Source: Sporomusa sp. | Lineage (GTDB): Bacteria > Bacillota_C > Negativicutes > Sporomusales > Sporomusaceae | Direction of reading: 5' to 3' | DNA: 30,275 bases | Assembly: GCA_029256645.1 (NCBI GenBank) | Contig: JAQSXM010000004.1 | Location: 1-30,275 of the forward strand | Shown: positions 15,196 to 22,290 of the stretch, piece by piece | Position numbering within the stretch: position 1 is the first letter of the stretch | Layout: each line of letters starts with the position of its first letter | The notes under the pieces: generated by a model | What the model saw: only the letters and a program-made list of their open reading frames with translations | Told to the model about the DNA's origin: nothing | The model's database searches: none | Translations under genes and position numbers: made by a program

Positions 15196-16269
15196 TTGAT
15201 CATTGAATATGATACGATTATTGTCGGCGGCGGGGTCATTGGGAGCGGGATTGCCTATCACCTCTCCGAAGTCCAACCAAACGGGATTTTAGTCTTGGAT
15301 AAAGACTTTCCGTTAAATGGAACATCAGGTTCTACTCAGGGGTGGGTATGGATACAGAGCAAGGTCCCTTCCTGGTATGGGGAACTGTCCATGTTTAGCG
15401 CCGATCTTTATGAGTACCTGCCCCGCCGGATTGGGGACATTGAATATAAGCGAACCGGCGGTATCGGTCCTTTTTTTACCGAAGAAGAGCGGGAACTGGC
15501 TAAAAGGCTGGCCGAGACTCAGGCTGGGGTTGGCATCCACATTGATATTCTCAGCCGGGAGGAAACACTGGCGCGTGAACCGGCGTTATCCCCTGATATT
15601 GTGGGTTCGACGTACTGCAGCATCGACGGCAATGTAAACCCGATGCGCCTTGTTGAGCAGTATATGCGGGCTGCCAAAAAGAACGGTGTGACCTATGAAT
15701 ACTCCAACCAGGTCGTCGCTATTGAGAAAAAACAGGGGTCGTACATTGTGACAGCCAAGCGGGGGACATATAGCTGTAAAAAACTGATCTTAAGCGCCGG
15801 TGTATGGACCCAGGCGGTGGGAAAAATGCTGGGAATCGACATTCCTGTTTTCCCGGTGCGGGGACAGATTATTGTCACTGAGCCGGTGGCACCCCTGTTT
15901 AAACACACGTTGTCCTCCATGCGTCAGGCAAGCAATGGTGAAGTTCTGATTGGCTACACCAAAGAATATGCCGGCTTTGACCGGAGCACTACTTTGGACG
16001 TTATGGAGGAAACTGCTAATTTCGGGGTCAAGGTTGTGCCGGTGTTAGCTAAAGCCAGGATTGTGCGCAGCTTTGCCGGCTTGCGGGTCATGCCGCAGGA
16101 CGAAATTCCTATCATTGGTCACATCCCCGGTTTTGATAATCTATATATTGCCGTGATGCACAGCGGCATTACCTTATCACCCCTGGCCGGGGCCATTATA
16201 ACAGAACTGATTACTGAGGGCGAATCGTCAATACCCATTGACTGCTTAAGTATCACTCGTTTTGCCTAA
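15196..16269 (+). CDS. FAD-dependent amino acid/opine dehydrogenase catalytic subunit (DAO family, HcnC/LhpB type)
   Basis: Likely catalytic subunit (357 aa) that oxidises the C-N bond of an amino acid, imino acid or N-substituted amino acid. The N-terminal dinucleotide motif is IIVGGGVIGSGIAYHLSE, followed by GTSGSTQGWVWIQSKVPSWYGELS, typical of the DAO/glycine-oxidase/HcnC branch. LILSAGVWTQAVGKMLGIDIPVFPVRGQIIVTEP marks the central FAD contact. The C-terminal RSFAGLRVMPQDEIPIIGHIPGFDNLYIAVMHSGITLSPLAGAIITELI supplies the last flavin motif. TTG 15196 is preferred (AGGAG, 7 nt upstream, start 1 nt after the previous stop); an ATG at 15175 would overlap the BFD gene. Operon context predicts electrons go to EtfAB rather than oxygen. 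Substrate is not readable from the sequence. Confidence 0.88.
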   Translation: MIIEYDTIIVGGGVIGSGIAYHLSEVQPNGILVLDKDFPLNGTSGSTQGWVWIQSKVPSWYGELSMFSADLYEYLPRRIGDIEYKRTGGIGPFFTEEERELAKRLAETQAGVGIHIDILSREETLAREPALSPDIVGSTYCSIDGNVNPMRLVEQYMRAAKKNGVTYEYSNQVVAIEKKQGSYIVTAKRGTYSCKKLILSAGVWTQAVGKMLGIDIPVFPVRGQIIVTEPVAPLFKHTLSSMRQASNGEVLIGYTKEYAGFDRSTTLDVMEETANFGVKVVPVLAKARIVRSFAGLRVMPQDEIPIIGHIPGFDNLYIAVMHSGITLSPLAGAIITELITEGESSIPIDCLSITRFA

Positions 16270-16283
16270 GAGGAGGAAAAAAA

Positions 16284-17057
16284 ATGAATATACTTGTATG
16301 CATCAAACAAACCTTCGATTCGGAAGCCAGGATTACACTTGACGGCAATGGTCAAATCGATAGCAGTGGGGTTCATCTTGTTGTCAATCCCTATGATGAA
16401 TATGCTATTGAAGAGGCAGTGCGGCTTAAAGAACAGTTTGGCGGCGAGGTTGTCGTCCTTACCCTGGGTGGTACCCGGGCACAGGAGGCACTCCGGACAG
16501 CCCTGGCTATGGGCGCCGATAAGGGGGTGTTGATTAGTGCGCCGGAGCTTGCGGCCGCGGACGAGTGGGTTGCTGCTGAAGTTCTGGCAAAAGCCGCCGC
16601 CATGCTGCCTTATGATCTGATTCTGGCCGGGCGGGTAGCTATCGACGACGGCTCGGCTCAGGTAGCAGTGCGGTTGGCGGAAAAATTGAATCTTCCTTCT
16701 GCCACCAGTGTGGTAAAGCTGGTCGTCAGCGATAAAACAGCAACTGCTGTCAGAGAGATTGATGGCGGCATAGAAGAGCTGGAAATCCCTTTGCCGGCGG
16801 TGGTAACTGCCCAAAAAGGGCTCAACGAGCCTCGTTATCCATCAGCCATGAGTATTATGAAGGCAAAAAAGAAAGAGATCAAGATATTAACTTTGGCTGA
16901 TTTGGCACTTAATGGTGCCGATCTGGCGCCACAGATGAAAGTCGAAAAGTTCTTGATTGCCGAGCCCCGGCAAACTGGTCGCAAGCTGGCCGGGAATATA
17001 CCACAGGCAGTCGGCGAGTTAATCAATATTTTGCAAACCGAGGTTAAGGCTTGGTGA
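16284..17057 (+). CDS. etfB: Electron transfer flavoprotein, beta subunit
   Basis: Soluble EtfB (257 aa), partner of EtfA; carries electrons from flavin dehydrogenases. It begins with the family pattern MNILVCIKQTFDSEARITLDGNGQI and has VVNPYDEYAIEEAVRLKEQFGGEVVVLTLG, ALAMGADKGVLI, YDLILAGRVAIDDGSAQVAVRLAEKL and the signature stretch LPAVVTAQKGLNEPRYPSAMSIMKAKKKEI. A strong ribosome site (GAGGAGG) precedes ATG 16284, 14 bp after the DAO-type gene. No separate acyl-CoA dehydrogenase is present here, so its electron donor is most simply the HcnABC-like complex encoded upstream. Confidence 0.95.
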   Translation: MNILVCIKQTFDSEARITLDGNGQIDSSGVHLVVNPYDEYAIEEAVRLKEQFGGEVVVLTLGGTRAQEALRTALAMGADKGVLISAPELAAADEWVAAEVLAKAAAMLPYDLILAGRVAIDDGSAQVAVRLAEKLNLPSATSVVKLVVSDKTATAVREIDGGIEELEIPLPAVVTAQKGLNEPRYPSAMSIMKAKKKEIKILTLADLALNGADLAPQMKVEKFLIAEPRQTGRKLAGNIPQAVGELINILQTEVKAW

Positions 17058-17071
17058 GAGGAGCGGTAAAG

Positions 17072-18064
17072 ATGGCCAAAGGAATCGTGATTTTTATAGA
17101 ACAAAGTCAGGGCAATATAAGGAAAGTATCGTTGGAACTCCTGAGTCAGGCCAGAGTGATTGCCAACCAGGCCGGTGAAGGGGTGACAGCCGTCATTTTG
17201 GGCTATAAAATCGAAAACCTCGCTGCCGAGGCAGCTGCTTACGGTGCCGATAAGGTTATTGTGGCAGATGCCCCGCAGCTTGATCAATATACGACCGGGT
17301 CTTATACCAGTGTCCTAAACCGGATTATCCGGCAGGAGGAACCGCAAGCCGTTTTACTTGGCAACACGGCTACCGGACGGGACCTGGCACCGCGTTTGGC
17401 TCAGCGATTGGGTGTGGGCCAGGCTTCTGACTGCACCGGGATGGAATATGCTGCCGACACCTTTTTGCGGTTGACCCGTCCGGTTTATGCGGGCAAAGCG
17501 TTTGCCTGTGTGTCCACCGCTGTGCGGCCAATTGTTGCCACCATTCGCCCTAACACGTTTGGGCTGGCCACGCGTGAGCCGCAGCGCCAGGCGGAGGTGG
17601 TGCAGCAGCCGGTGGAAATAGCTGCTGCCGATCTTAAGGTGATTATCCGGGAAGTCGCGCTGGCTGCCACTAAGCGTCCGGAACTGACTGAGGCCAATAT
17701 TATTGTTGCCGGCGGACGGGGTGTGAAGGGACCGGAGCACTTTGCCATGCTGGGTGAACTGGCTGATACGGTGGGCGGCGCGGTGGCTGCCTCCAGGGTA
17801 GCGGTGGATGCCGGCTGGTTGGAACATGAATACCAGATTGGGCAGACCGGTAAAACCGTTTCTCCGACACTCTACATTGCGTGTGGTATTTCCGGAGCCA
17901 TTCAGCATCTTGCCGGAATGGGATCAGCCAGATGTGTTGTGGCCATTAACAAAGACCCGGAAGCCAACATTTTTAAAGTGGCAGATTACGGTATTGTCGG
18001 AGATGTCTTTGAAGTCGTGCCGCTGTTAACCCAGGAACTAAAGAAGGTGGTTTGTCCACAATAA
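17072..18064 (+). CDS. etfA: Electron transfer flavoprotein, alpha subunit
   Basis: EtfA (330 aa), binding FAD in its C-terminal domain. Visible: GIVIFIEQSQGNIRKVSLELLSQARVIA at the N-terminus, PQAVLLGNTATGRDLAPRLAQRLGVGQASDCT in the middle, and the EtfA FAD-binding signature IGQTGKTVSPTLYIACGISGAIQHLAGM...VAINKDPEANIFKVADYGIVGD. It has no N-terminal ferredoxin extension. ATG 17072 was chosen since GAGAGGAG lies 8 nt before it; GTG 17051 would overlap etfB. It follows etfB by 14 bp and is followed by the membrane FeS oxidoreductase, which fits an Etf-to-quinone route. Confidence 0.95.
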   Translation: MAKGIVIFIEQSQGNIRKVSLELLSQARVIANQAGEGVTAVILGYKIENLAAEAAAYGADKVIVADAPQLDQYTTGSYTSVLNRIIRQEEPQAVLLGNTATGRDLAPRLAQRLGVGQASDCTGMEYAADTFLRLTRPVYAGKAFACVSTAVRPIVATIRPNTFGLATREPQRQAEVVQQPVEIAAADLKVIIREVALAATKRPELTEANIIVAGGRGVKGPEHFAMLGELADTVGGAVAASRVAVDAGWLEHEYQIGQTGKTVSPTLYIACGISGAIQHLAGMGSARCVVAINKDPEANIFKVADYGIVGDVFEVVPLLTQELKKVVCPQ

Positions 18065-18100
18065 CAGATAGGTAAACAACTGCAATATCAATTAACTACA

Positions 18101-18116
18101 GCTTGCCAGGGCAAGC
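18101..18116 (+). other. Small hairpin between etfA and the membrane oxidoreductase gene
   Basis: GCTTGCC (18101-18107) is complementary to GGCAAGC (18110-18116). There is no T-run. It is probably a weak processing or attenuation hairpin separating etfA from the 18134 start. Confidence 0.3.
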
Positions 18117-18133
18117 ATAAAGTGAGGAACGTT

Positions 18134-20167
18134 ATGGCTGGGCGGCAAATTTATTGGAATATCGAAGGGCATAATCTGCTTTACCTGTTATTTGCAATTG
18201 CGATTGGTTTTTTCATTTATGGTGTCTACCGGCGACTTCGGCTTTGGCGGCTGGGCCGCCCTGAAAACCGGTGGTGCCACCTCCGGGACGGGATTCAGGA
18301 CAGCATTGTCTATGGTTTCGGGCATAAGCGGCTGCTGCAAGAGTCCTATCCCGGCTACATGCATCTGCTAATCTTTTGGGGTTTTGCATTTTTAGTGCTG
18401 GCGACGATGATTGTCGCCATTCATGCCGACCTCGGGTTTCCCATATATCAGGGTTTTCTGTACCTGTTTGTTAAATTTACCGCCAACCTTTTCGGGCTGT
18501 TGGCGGTAGCCGGGATTATGCTGGCAGCCTGGCGCCGTTATGTACTAAAACCCCGGGGATTGGATAATCAGACCGAAGATGCCATTACCCTGTCCCTGAT
18601 TTTGTCCATTCTGGTGACCGGGTTTCTTCTGCAGGCAGTCCGCATGGCGGCTGTCCCTGATCCCTGGGCCGGCTGGGCCTTTGCCGGTAAGTGGCTGGCA
18701 GTACTTTTTGCCGGTCTGGACGGTCCGGCCCTTGTGAAAATTCACCAGTTGCTCTGGTGGTTCCACGCGGTACTTGTGATGGTATTTTTCGGCTACTTCC
18801 CTTACTCCAAGCTTTTTCACATCTTGCTGGTACCGCTTAATCACCTGTTGCGCAAAAGGGGTAATACCGGCGTACTTGAACCTATCGACTTTGAAGATGA
18901 AAGTCTGGAGTCGTACGGTAAGGGGCAACTATCTGAATTCTCCTGGAAAACGCTGTTTGATACTGACGTATGTGTGCGCTGTGGGCGGTGCCAGGATCAT
19001 TGCCCTGCGTTTGTCAGCGGGAAGCAGCTAACCCCCAACGGAATGATCCAGGCGTTTAAAGGCCACATGGAAGCAGCCGGCAGGGCAAAGACACAAATCA
19101 CAGCCGCTGGGAGCGAAACCGCTGCTGCCAGTGAGTTCTCACCAGCAGCGGGGCCAACTCTTATCGGCGGGGTGATTGCCGAGGAGGATCTCTGGTCCTG
19201 CACCACCTGCCGCTCCTGTGAACAGCAGTGCCCGGGTTTTATTGAACATGTCGATAAAATTATTGAAATGCGGCGTAATATAGTGCTGATGGAAAATCCG
19301 TTCCCGGCTGAAGCCAGGCAGGCTTTTCGCAATATGGAGAATAACGGCAATCCCTGGGGGATCGGTTCAAGCTCCCGGGCTGATTTTCTTAAGAGTCTGG
19401 GAGTACCCACCTATGAAGACAATCCGGCTGCTGATATTTTGTACTGGCCGGGCTGTTCCGGCGCCTTCGACGCCCGCAGCCGGAAAGTATCCCAGGCGCT
19501 GGTGCGCCTGTTACAGGCTGCCAGGGTTAACTTTGCCATTCTGGGCAATGCGGAGAAATGCTGTGGTGATTCAGCCCGCCGTTTAGGCAACGAATATCTC
19601 TACTCTACGCTGGCAATGGAGAACATTGAGGTGATGAAGGCATATGGTGTAAAGAAGATTCTTACTCAATGCCCGCATTGTTTCCAGGTTTTAAAGAAAG
19701 AGTATCCGCAACTGGACGGGAACTTTGTGGTGGTTCACCACACTGAATTTTTGCTTGAACTGGTCAAAGCAGGCGCACTGCCGTTGAATAGCTTAGCCGG
19801 GAAAACGGTAACGTACCATGATTCCTGCTATTTGGGGCGGTACAACCAAATCTACACTCAGCCGCGGGAATTGTTGGCAGCTGTGGGGCTAAATCTCAAG
19901 GAACTGCCGCGCTCCAGAGAAAAGGGATTCTGCTGTGGTGCTGGCGGCGGCCGAATGTGGCTGGAGGAGCGGACAGGAGAAGCCATTAATGTGATACGTG
20001 CCCGAGAGGTGGCTGCAGTTAACACCGATATTATTGCCTCCGCCTGTCCGTTCTGTCTGACCATGCTGGGAGACGGGATTGCAGCGCTGGCCGGTGAGGA
20101 GGCCGGCACGACGCTGGATATTGCGGAGGTGCTGGAGCAAGCACTGGCTGCAAATGTTATAAAGTAA
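18134..20167 (+). CDS. Membrane-bound FeS Etf:(mena)quinone oxidoreductase (EMO/HdrD-like)
   Basis: 677-residue membrane protein expected to take electrons from reduced EtfAB and pass them to menaquinone. Residues 1-250 hold five to six membrane segments of the nitrate-reductase-gamma-like heme-b type, with histidines in PGYMHLLIFWGFAF and VKIHQLLWWFHAVLVMVFFGYF. Then come two 4Fe-4S motifs, CVRCGRCQDHCPAF and CTTCRSCEQQCPGF, and two CCG domains (GNAEKCCGDSARRLGNEYL; KGFCCGAGGGRMWLEE), as in HdrD/GlpC/GlcF. This layout matches the Etf:menaquinone oxidoreductases (DUF224/EMO) known from Geobacter and Syntrophomonas. ATG 18134 has AGTGAGG 6 nt upstream. As last gene of the operon it closes the electron path dehydrogenase - Etf - quinone. 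Confidence 0.92.
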   Translation: MAGRQIYWNIEGHNLLYLLFAIAIGFFIYGVYRRLRLWRLGRPENRWCHLRDGIQDSIVYGFGHKRLLQESYPGYMHLLIFWGFAFLVLATMIVAIHADLGFPIYQGFLYLFVKFTANLFGLLAVAGIMLAAWRRYVLKPRGLDNQTEDAITLSLILSILVTGFLLQAVRMAAVPDPWAGWAFAGKWLAVLFAGLDGPALVKIHQLLWWFHAVLVMVFFGYFPYSKLFHILLVPLNHLLRKRGNTGVLEPIDFEDESLESYGKGQLSEFSWKTLFDTDVCVRCGRCQDHCPAFVSGKQLTPNGMIQAFKGHMEAAGRAKTQITAAGSETAAASEFSPAAGPTLIGGVIAEEDLWSCTTCRSCEQQCPGFIEHVDKIIEMRRNIVLMENPFPAEARQAFRNMENNGNPWGIGSSSRADFLKSLGVPTYEDNPAADILYWPGCSGAFDARSRKVSQALVRLLQAARVNFAILGNAEKCCGDSARRLGNEYLYSTLAMENIEVMKAYGVKKILTQCPHCFQVLKKEYPQLDGNFVVVHHTEFLLELVKAGALPLNSLAGKTVTYHDSCYLGRYNQIYTQPRELLAAVGLNLKELPRSREKGFCCGAGGGRMWLEERTGEAINVIRAREVAAVNTDIIASACPFCLTMLGDGIAALAGEEAGTTLDIAEVLEQALAANVIK

Positions 20168-20242
20168 AGTGGGTTTTGTTGGCTGAAATCGTGAAAGATG
20201 CTGATAGACTTGACAGTTTATCGGTTTGACCTTCGTTAGGAA

Positions 20243-20346
20243 AGGGCAGTGTCTCGTTGCTGCTGCCAAACGTAATGATGTTCAGTTGATTGCTGAAGGA
20301 TGCAATTCGGCTATTGGATTTTGATTTTCAGCAGATAGGATTATAG
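20243..20346 (+). pseudogene. Decayed second copy of the 3' end of the D,D-carboxypeptidase gene
   Basis: Bases 20249-20346 align with the end of the carboxypeptidase gene (about 4930-5054). The shared core GCTGCTGC.AAACGTAATGATGTTCAGTTGATTGC is almost identical, then about 30 bases are missing. The ending GATGCAA..CGGCTATTGGATTTTGATTTTCAGCAG.T.GGATTATA again matches the stop region. In the retained frame it reads GQCLVAAAKRNDVQLIAEG before breaking up. It is followed by a hairpin related to the one after the intact gene, so the duplicated piece included the terminator. The sequence from 20168 to 20242 shows nothing recognisable. Confidence 0.85.
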
Positions 20347-20391
20347 AGGGGTTTAACCAAGATCAATAGCCTTTTACTGGCCAGAACCTAT

Positions 20392-20438
20392 AAAGAAACC
20401 CTAGAAGCTAATGTTTCCAGGGTTTTCTTTATTCTAAT
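20392..20438 (+). terminator. Intrinsic terminator after the redox operon (duplicate of the carboxypeptidase terminator)
   Basis: AAAGAAACCCTAGAA (20392-20406) pairs, with one bulge and one G-U, to TTCCAGGGTTTTCTTT (20415-20430), followed by ATTCTAAT. Sequence and loop (GCTAATGT) resemble the hairpin at 5098-5138. It is the first terminator downstream of the membrane oxidoreductase gene. Confidence 0.7.
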
Positions 20439-20584
20439 ATCGATTTTAAGAATTTTACATCAAACAGGTGCAATTTAGAAAATATTTATTAACAGATGTA
20501 TATTATCCAGAAAGGATTTTACCATTATTTGTCGAATTATTAAAGAATAGTAAAATTAAGCTAATGATTTTGGAGGTGGTTTGC

Positions 20585-20890
20585 ATGTCGATTTTTGATA
20601 TTATTGAAAAAGGGAAGAAACAACGTAAGCTAAAGGAACGGAAGAGAACCTTGCAAAATGCAGCAGTTGGTGCTGCTATTGGAGTGACTGTTGGAGCAGC
20701 CGCTGGCCTGTTATTGGCACCGAAGGCAGGCAAGGAGACGAGGGCTAACATTGCCCAAGCTGCTAAGGAGCTGCCTGCGAAGGCTAAAGAAATTGTTGAA
20801 AAAACCAAAGAAAAGGTTGAAGATGCGAAGAAGGCAATCGCCGACAAGAAGAATTCCACTGTGGCGGTAGAGGCTGACAATAACGTTTGA
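20585..20890 (+). CDS. YtxH-like small protein
   Basis: 101 residues. A charged N-terminus (MSIFDIIEKGKKQRKLKERKR) precedes one glycine/alanine-rich membrane segment (AAVGAAIGVTVGAAAGLLLAPKAGKETR), the typical YtxH signature, then a lysine-rich, probably coiled-coil tail (AAKELPAKAKEIVEKTKEKVEDAKKAIADKK). Such proteins are linked to general stress in Bacilli; the molecular role is not known. ATG 20585 follows GGAGGTGG; the longer in-frame option from 20468 has no ribosome site. It is followed by a GC-rich hairpin and another small membrane protein gene. Confidence 0.85.
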   Translation: MSIFDIIEKGKKQRKLKERKRTLQNAAVGAAIGVTVGAAAGLLLAPKAGKETRANIAQAAKELPAKAKEIVEKTKEKVEDAKKAIADKKNSTVAVEADNNV

Positions 20891-20909
20891 GGCAGGGAAA
20901 GAATGGCGG

Positions 20910-20933
20910 CGGGCGGGCAGAAATGCCTGCCCG
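20910..20933 (+). terminator. GC-rich hairpin after the YtxH-like gene
   Basis: CGGGCGGGCA (20910-20919), GAAA loop, TGCCTGCCCG (20924-20933): a ten-bp stem with one G-U pair. Only a weak A/T tail follows. It probably terminates or attenuates transcription between the two small membrane protein genes. Confidence 0.6.
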
Positions 20934-20964
20934 TCATTGATTAATTAAGTAGAAAGAGGGGATA

Positions 20965-21327
20965 ATGGTGTATATCTCATTATATGATCTGGCTTTTTTT
21001 ATCCTATTTGTGGTGCTGCTTATCGGTGCCGGCTATTTAATCGCCGTTTTACGGCGGGCGTTAGGCGTGCTTGGCCTGGTTCACGGAATTCTAAATGATC
21101 ATCAAGACGATATTCACGAAACCATTTCTCTGTTCCAGGCAACGCTCACCAATGTCAATGAGCTTACCTGGAGTTTAAAGGAAGCAACTGTTCAGACTGC
21201 TAGCGCCGTTCGATCAATTCCAAGTGAAATTACTGATACCGTAGATGATTTGCGGGAAAGTTTCGAGACCTTTGCTCTCTATGCCAGGATTATTAGAGAG
21301 GTCATCAAATCGGTGTTTTCAAAATAA
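20965..21327 (+). CDS. Small membrane protein with coiled-coil tail (DUF948-like)
   Basis: 120 residues: one N-terminal membrane helix (LYDLAFFILFVVLLIGAGYLIAVL), then a soluble region rich in heptad-like spacing (ILNDHQDDIHETISLFQATLTNVNELTWSLKEATVQTASAVRSIPSEITDTVDDLRESFETF). This resembles DUF948 proteins, which often sit beside YtxH-type genes, and the pairing here supports that. No catalytic motif is seen. Ribosome site AGAGGGG is close to ATG 20965; GTG 20968 is an alternative. Function unknown. Confidence 0.75.
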   Translation: MVYISLYDLAFFILFVVLLIGAGYLIAVLRRALGVLGLVHGILNDHQDDIHETISLFQATLTNVNELTWSLKEATVQTASAVRSIPSEITDTVDDLRESFETFALYARIIREVIKSVFSK

Positions 21328-21328
21328 C

Positions 21329-21369
21329 AAAAAGACGATGGGGACGGTGGTTGTGTCTTCTAAATTAAA
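21329..21369 (+). repeat. Left inverted repeat flanking msrB
   Basis: AAAGACGATGGGGACGGTGG followed by TTGTGTCTTCTAAATTAA is an imperfect inverted match (roughly 80 percent by eye) to the sequence just after msrB (22055-22092) and to its tandem copy (22148-22185). The GGGGACGGTGG...GTCTTTCT type of sequence resembles dispersed palindromic elements of REP/Y1-transposase type seen in Firmicutes. That relationship is inference. Confidence 0.65.
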
Positions 21370-21602
21370 AGGTTCAATCGTAAAGGCGCAACTACCGCTT
21401 GAGTGTAATTTCCTGGGGAAATTGCGATTCGTACATGCCCAGACAGCGAAGCGAACTGATGTAGGACTTTACAGGATGAATTGTGAAAGATGCTTGTCTG
21501 TTATCAGTATGATTTGCTGTTAGATCGGGCAGAACAAGAAAAAGCGGCAGGTCAGAATTATGGAAGAGTTAATCAGCCAATTATCATTTGGAGGGTGCTT
21601 TA
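21370..21602 (+). other. Non-coding stretch before msrB
   Basis: Apart from the inverted repeat at its left edge I see no gene here; the overlapping open frame 21245-21523 has no ribosome site and runs through the end of the previous gene. A purine-rich ribosome site (TTTGGAGGG, 21590-21598) precedes msrB. No confident promoter was recognised. Confidence 0.3.
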
Positions 21603-22058
21603 ATGGACGGCAAAGAAACTAAAGACAATGAACCCCAGGACCTAAAGAAAAGATTAAATAAGCTGCAGTATGAAGTGACTCAACAAAACGGCACAGAACC
21701 ACCTTTTCGGAATGAGTACTGGGATAATAAACTTGAGGGCATCTATGTAGATATTGTGTCAGGGGAACCATTATTCAGTTCAGTGGATAAATTTGATTCC
21801 GGTTGTGGCTGGCCTAGTTTCAGCAAACCATTGGGCAAGGAAAAGGTTCGGGAAAAGAGCGATAGCAGTCATTCTATGACCCGTACTGAGGTGCGGAGCA
21901 CCCAAGCTGATTCGCATCTCGGGCATGTTTTTACAGATGGACCGGCACCGGGTGGTTTGCGTTATTGCATTAACTCAGCCGCGCTGCGATTTATTCCTAA
22001 AGACCGGTTAGAGCAGGAAGGATATGGGGAGTATGCGAAGCTGTTTGACAAACGTTAA
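21603..22058 (+). CDS. msrB: Peptide-methionine (R)-S-oxide reductase
   Basis: Repairs methionine-R-sulfoxide in oxidised proteins using thioredoxin; single-domain cytoplasmic enzyme, 151 residues. Family blocks: [97 protein letters not shown]. The catalytic cysteine is in [11 protein letters not shown] and the second cysteine in SGCGWPSF. The paired CxxC zinc motifs found in many MsrBs are absent, so this is the zinc-free form. ATG 21603 has GGAGGG 6 nt or more upstream. The gene lies between inverted repeats, and its last 59 bases are part of a 93-bp tandem duplication. Confidence 0.95.
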   Translation: MDGKETKDNEPQDLKKRLNKLQYEVTQQNGTEPPFRNEYWDNKLEGIYVDIVSGEPLFSSVDKFDSGCGWPSFSKPLGKEKVREKSDSSHSMTRTEVRSTQADSHLGHVFTDGPAPGGLRYCINSAALRFIPKDRLEQEGYGEYAKLFDKR

Positions 22059-22185
22059 CTAGAAAGACAAAACCACCGTCCCCGCGTCTTGCAAGGCCGG
22101 TTAGAGCAGGAAGGCTATGGGGAGTATGCGAAGCTGTTTGATAAACGTTAACTAGAAAGACGAAACCACCGTCCCTGCGTCTTGC
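22000..22185 (+). repeat. 93-bp tandem duplication covering the msrB 3' end and its flanking inverted repeat
   Basis: Copy 1 is 22000-22092 and copy 2 is 22093-22185, with only a handful of differences (for example GACAAACG/GATAAACG and GTCCCCGCG/GTCCCTGCG). Each unit carries the last 59 bases of msrB (to the TAA at 22058) and the right inverted repeat ending CGTCTTGC. The second copy of the msrB end is not translated as part of a full gene. Bases 22186-22290 show only the approach to the ddl gene. Confidence 0.92.
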
Positions 22186-22290
22186 CTCATTCCATTGCGA
22201 TTAACCTTCACTTTTTTCTAAAGAGTAGCAGGGATAATCTTTTTAAAGATGAAATAAATTAAGGTATTAAGAGTAATGGGAGATGGTCTT

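Noticed and set aside
13437..16269. Reading the three HcnABC-like genes as hydrogen cyanide synthase
   Set aside because: Family resemblance is shared with opine oxidases and D-hydroxyproline dehydrogenases. The Etf/quinone context and lysine riboswitch do not fit glycine-to-cyanide conversion.
16266..16814. Antisense open frame inside etfB (182 codons)
   Set aside because: Shadow of etfB; composition (many His, Gln, Arg) is typical of reverse-strand reading.
17354..17908. Long antisense open frame (184 codons) inside etfA
   Set aside because: It mirrors the highly conserved etfA codons, with no ribosome site or family match.
12676..20167. Reading the operon as a plain lysine degradation pathway
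   Set aside because: The expression platform predicts lysine-induced termination, the opposite of what a degradation operon needs.
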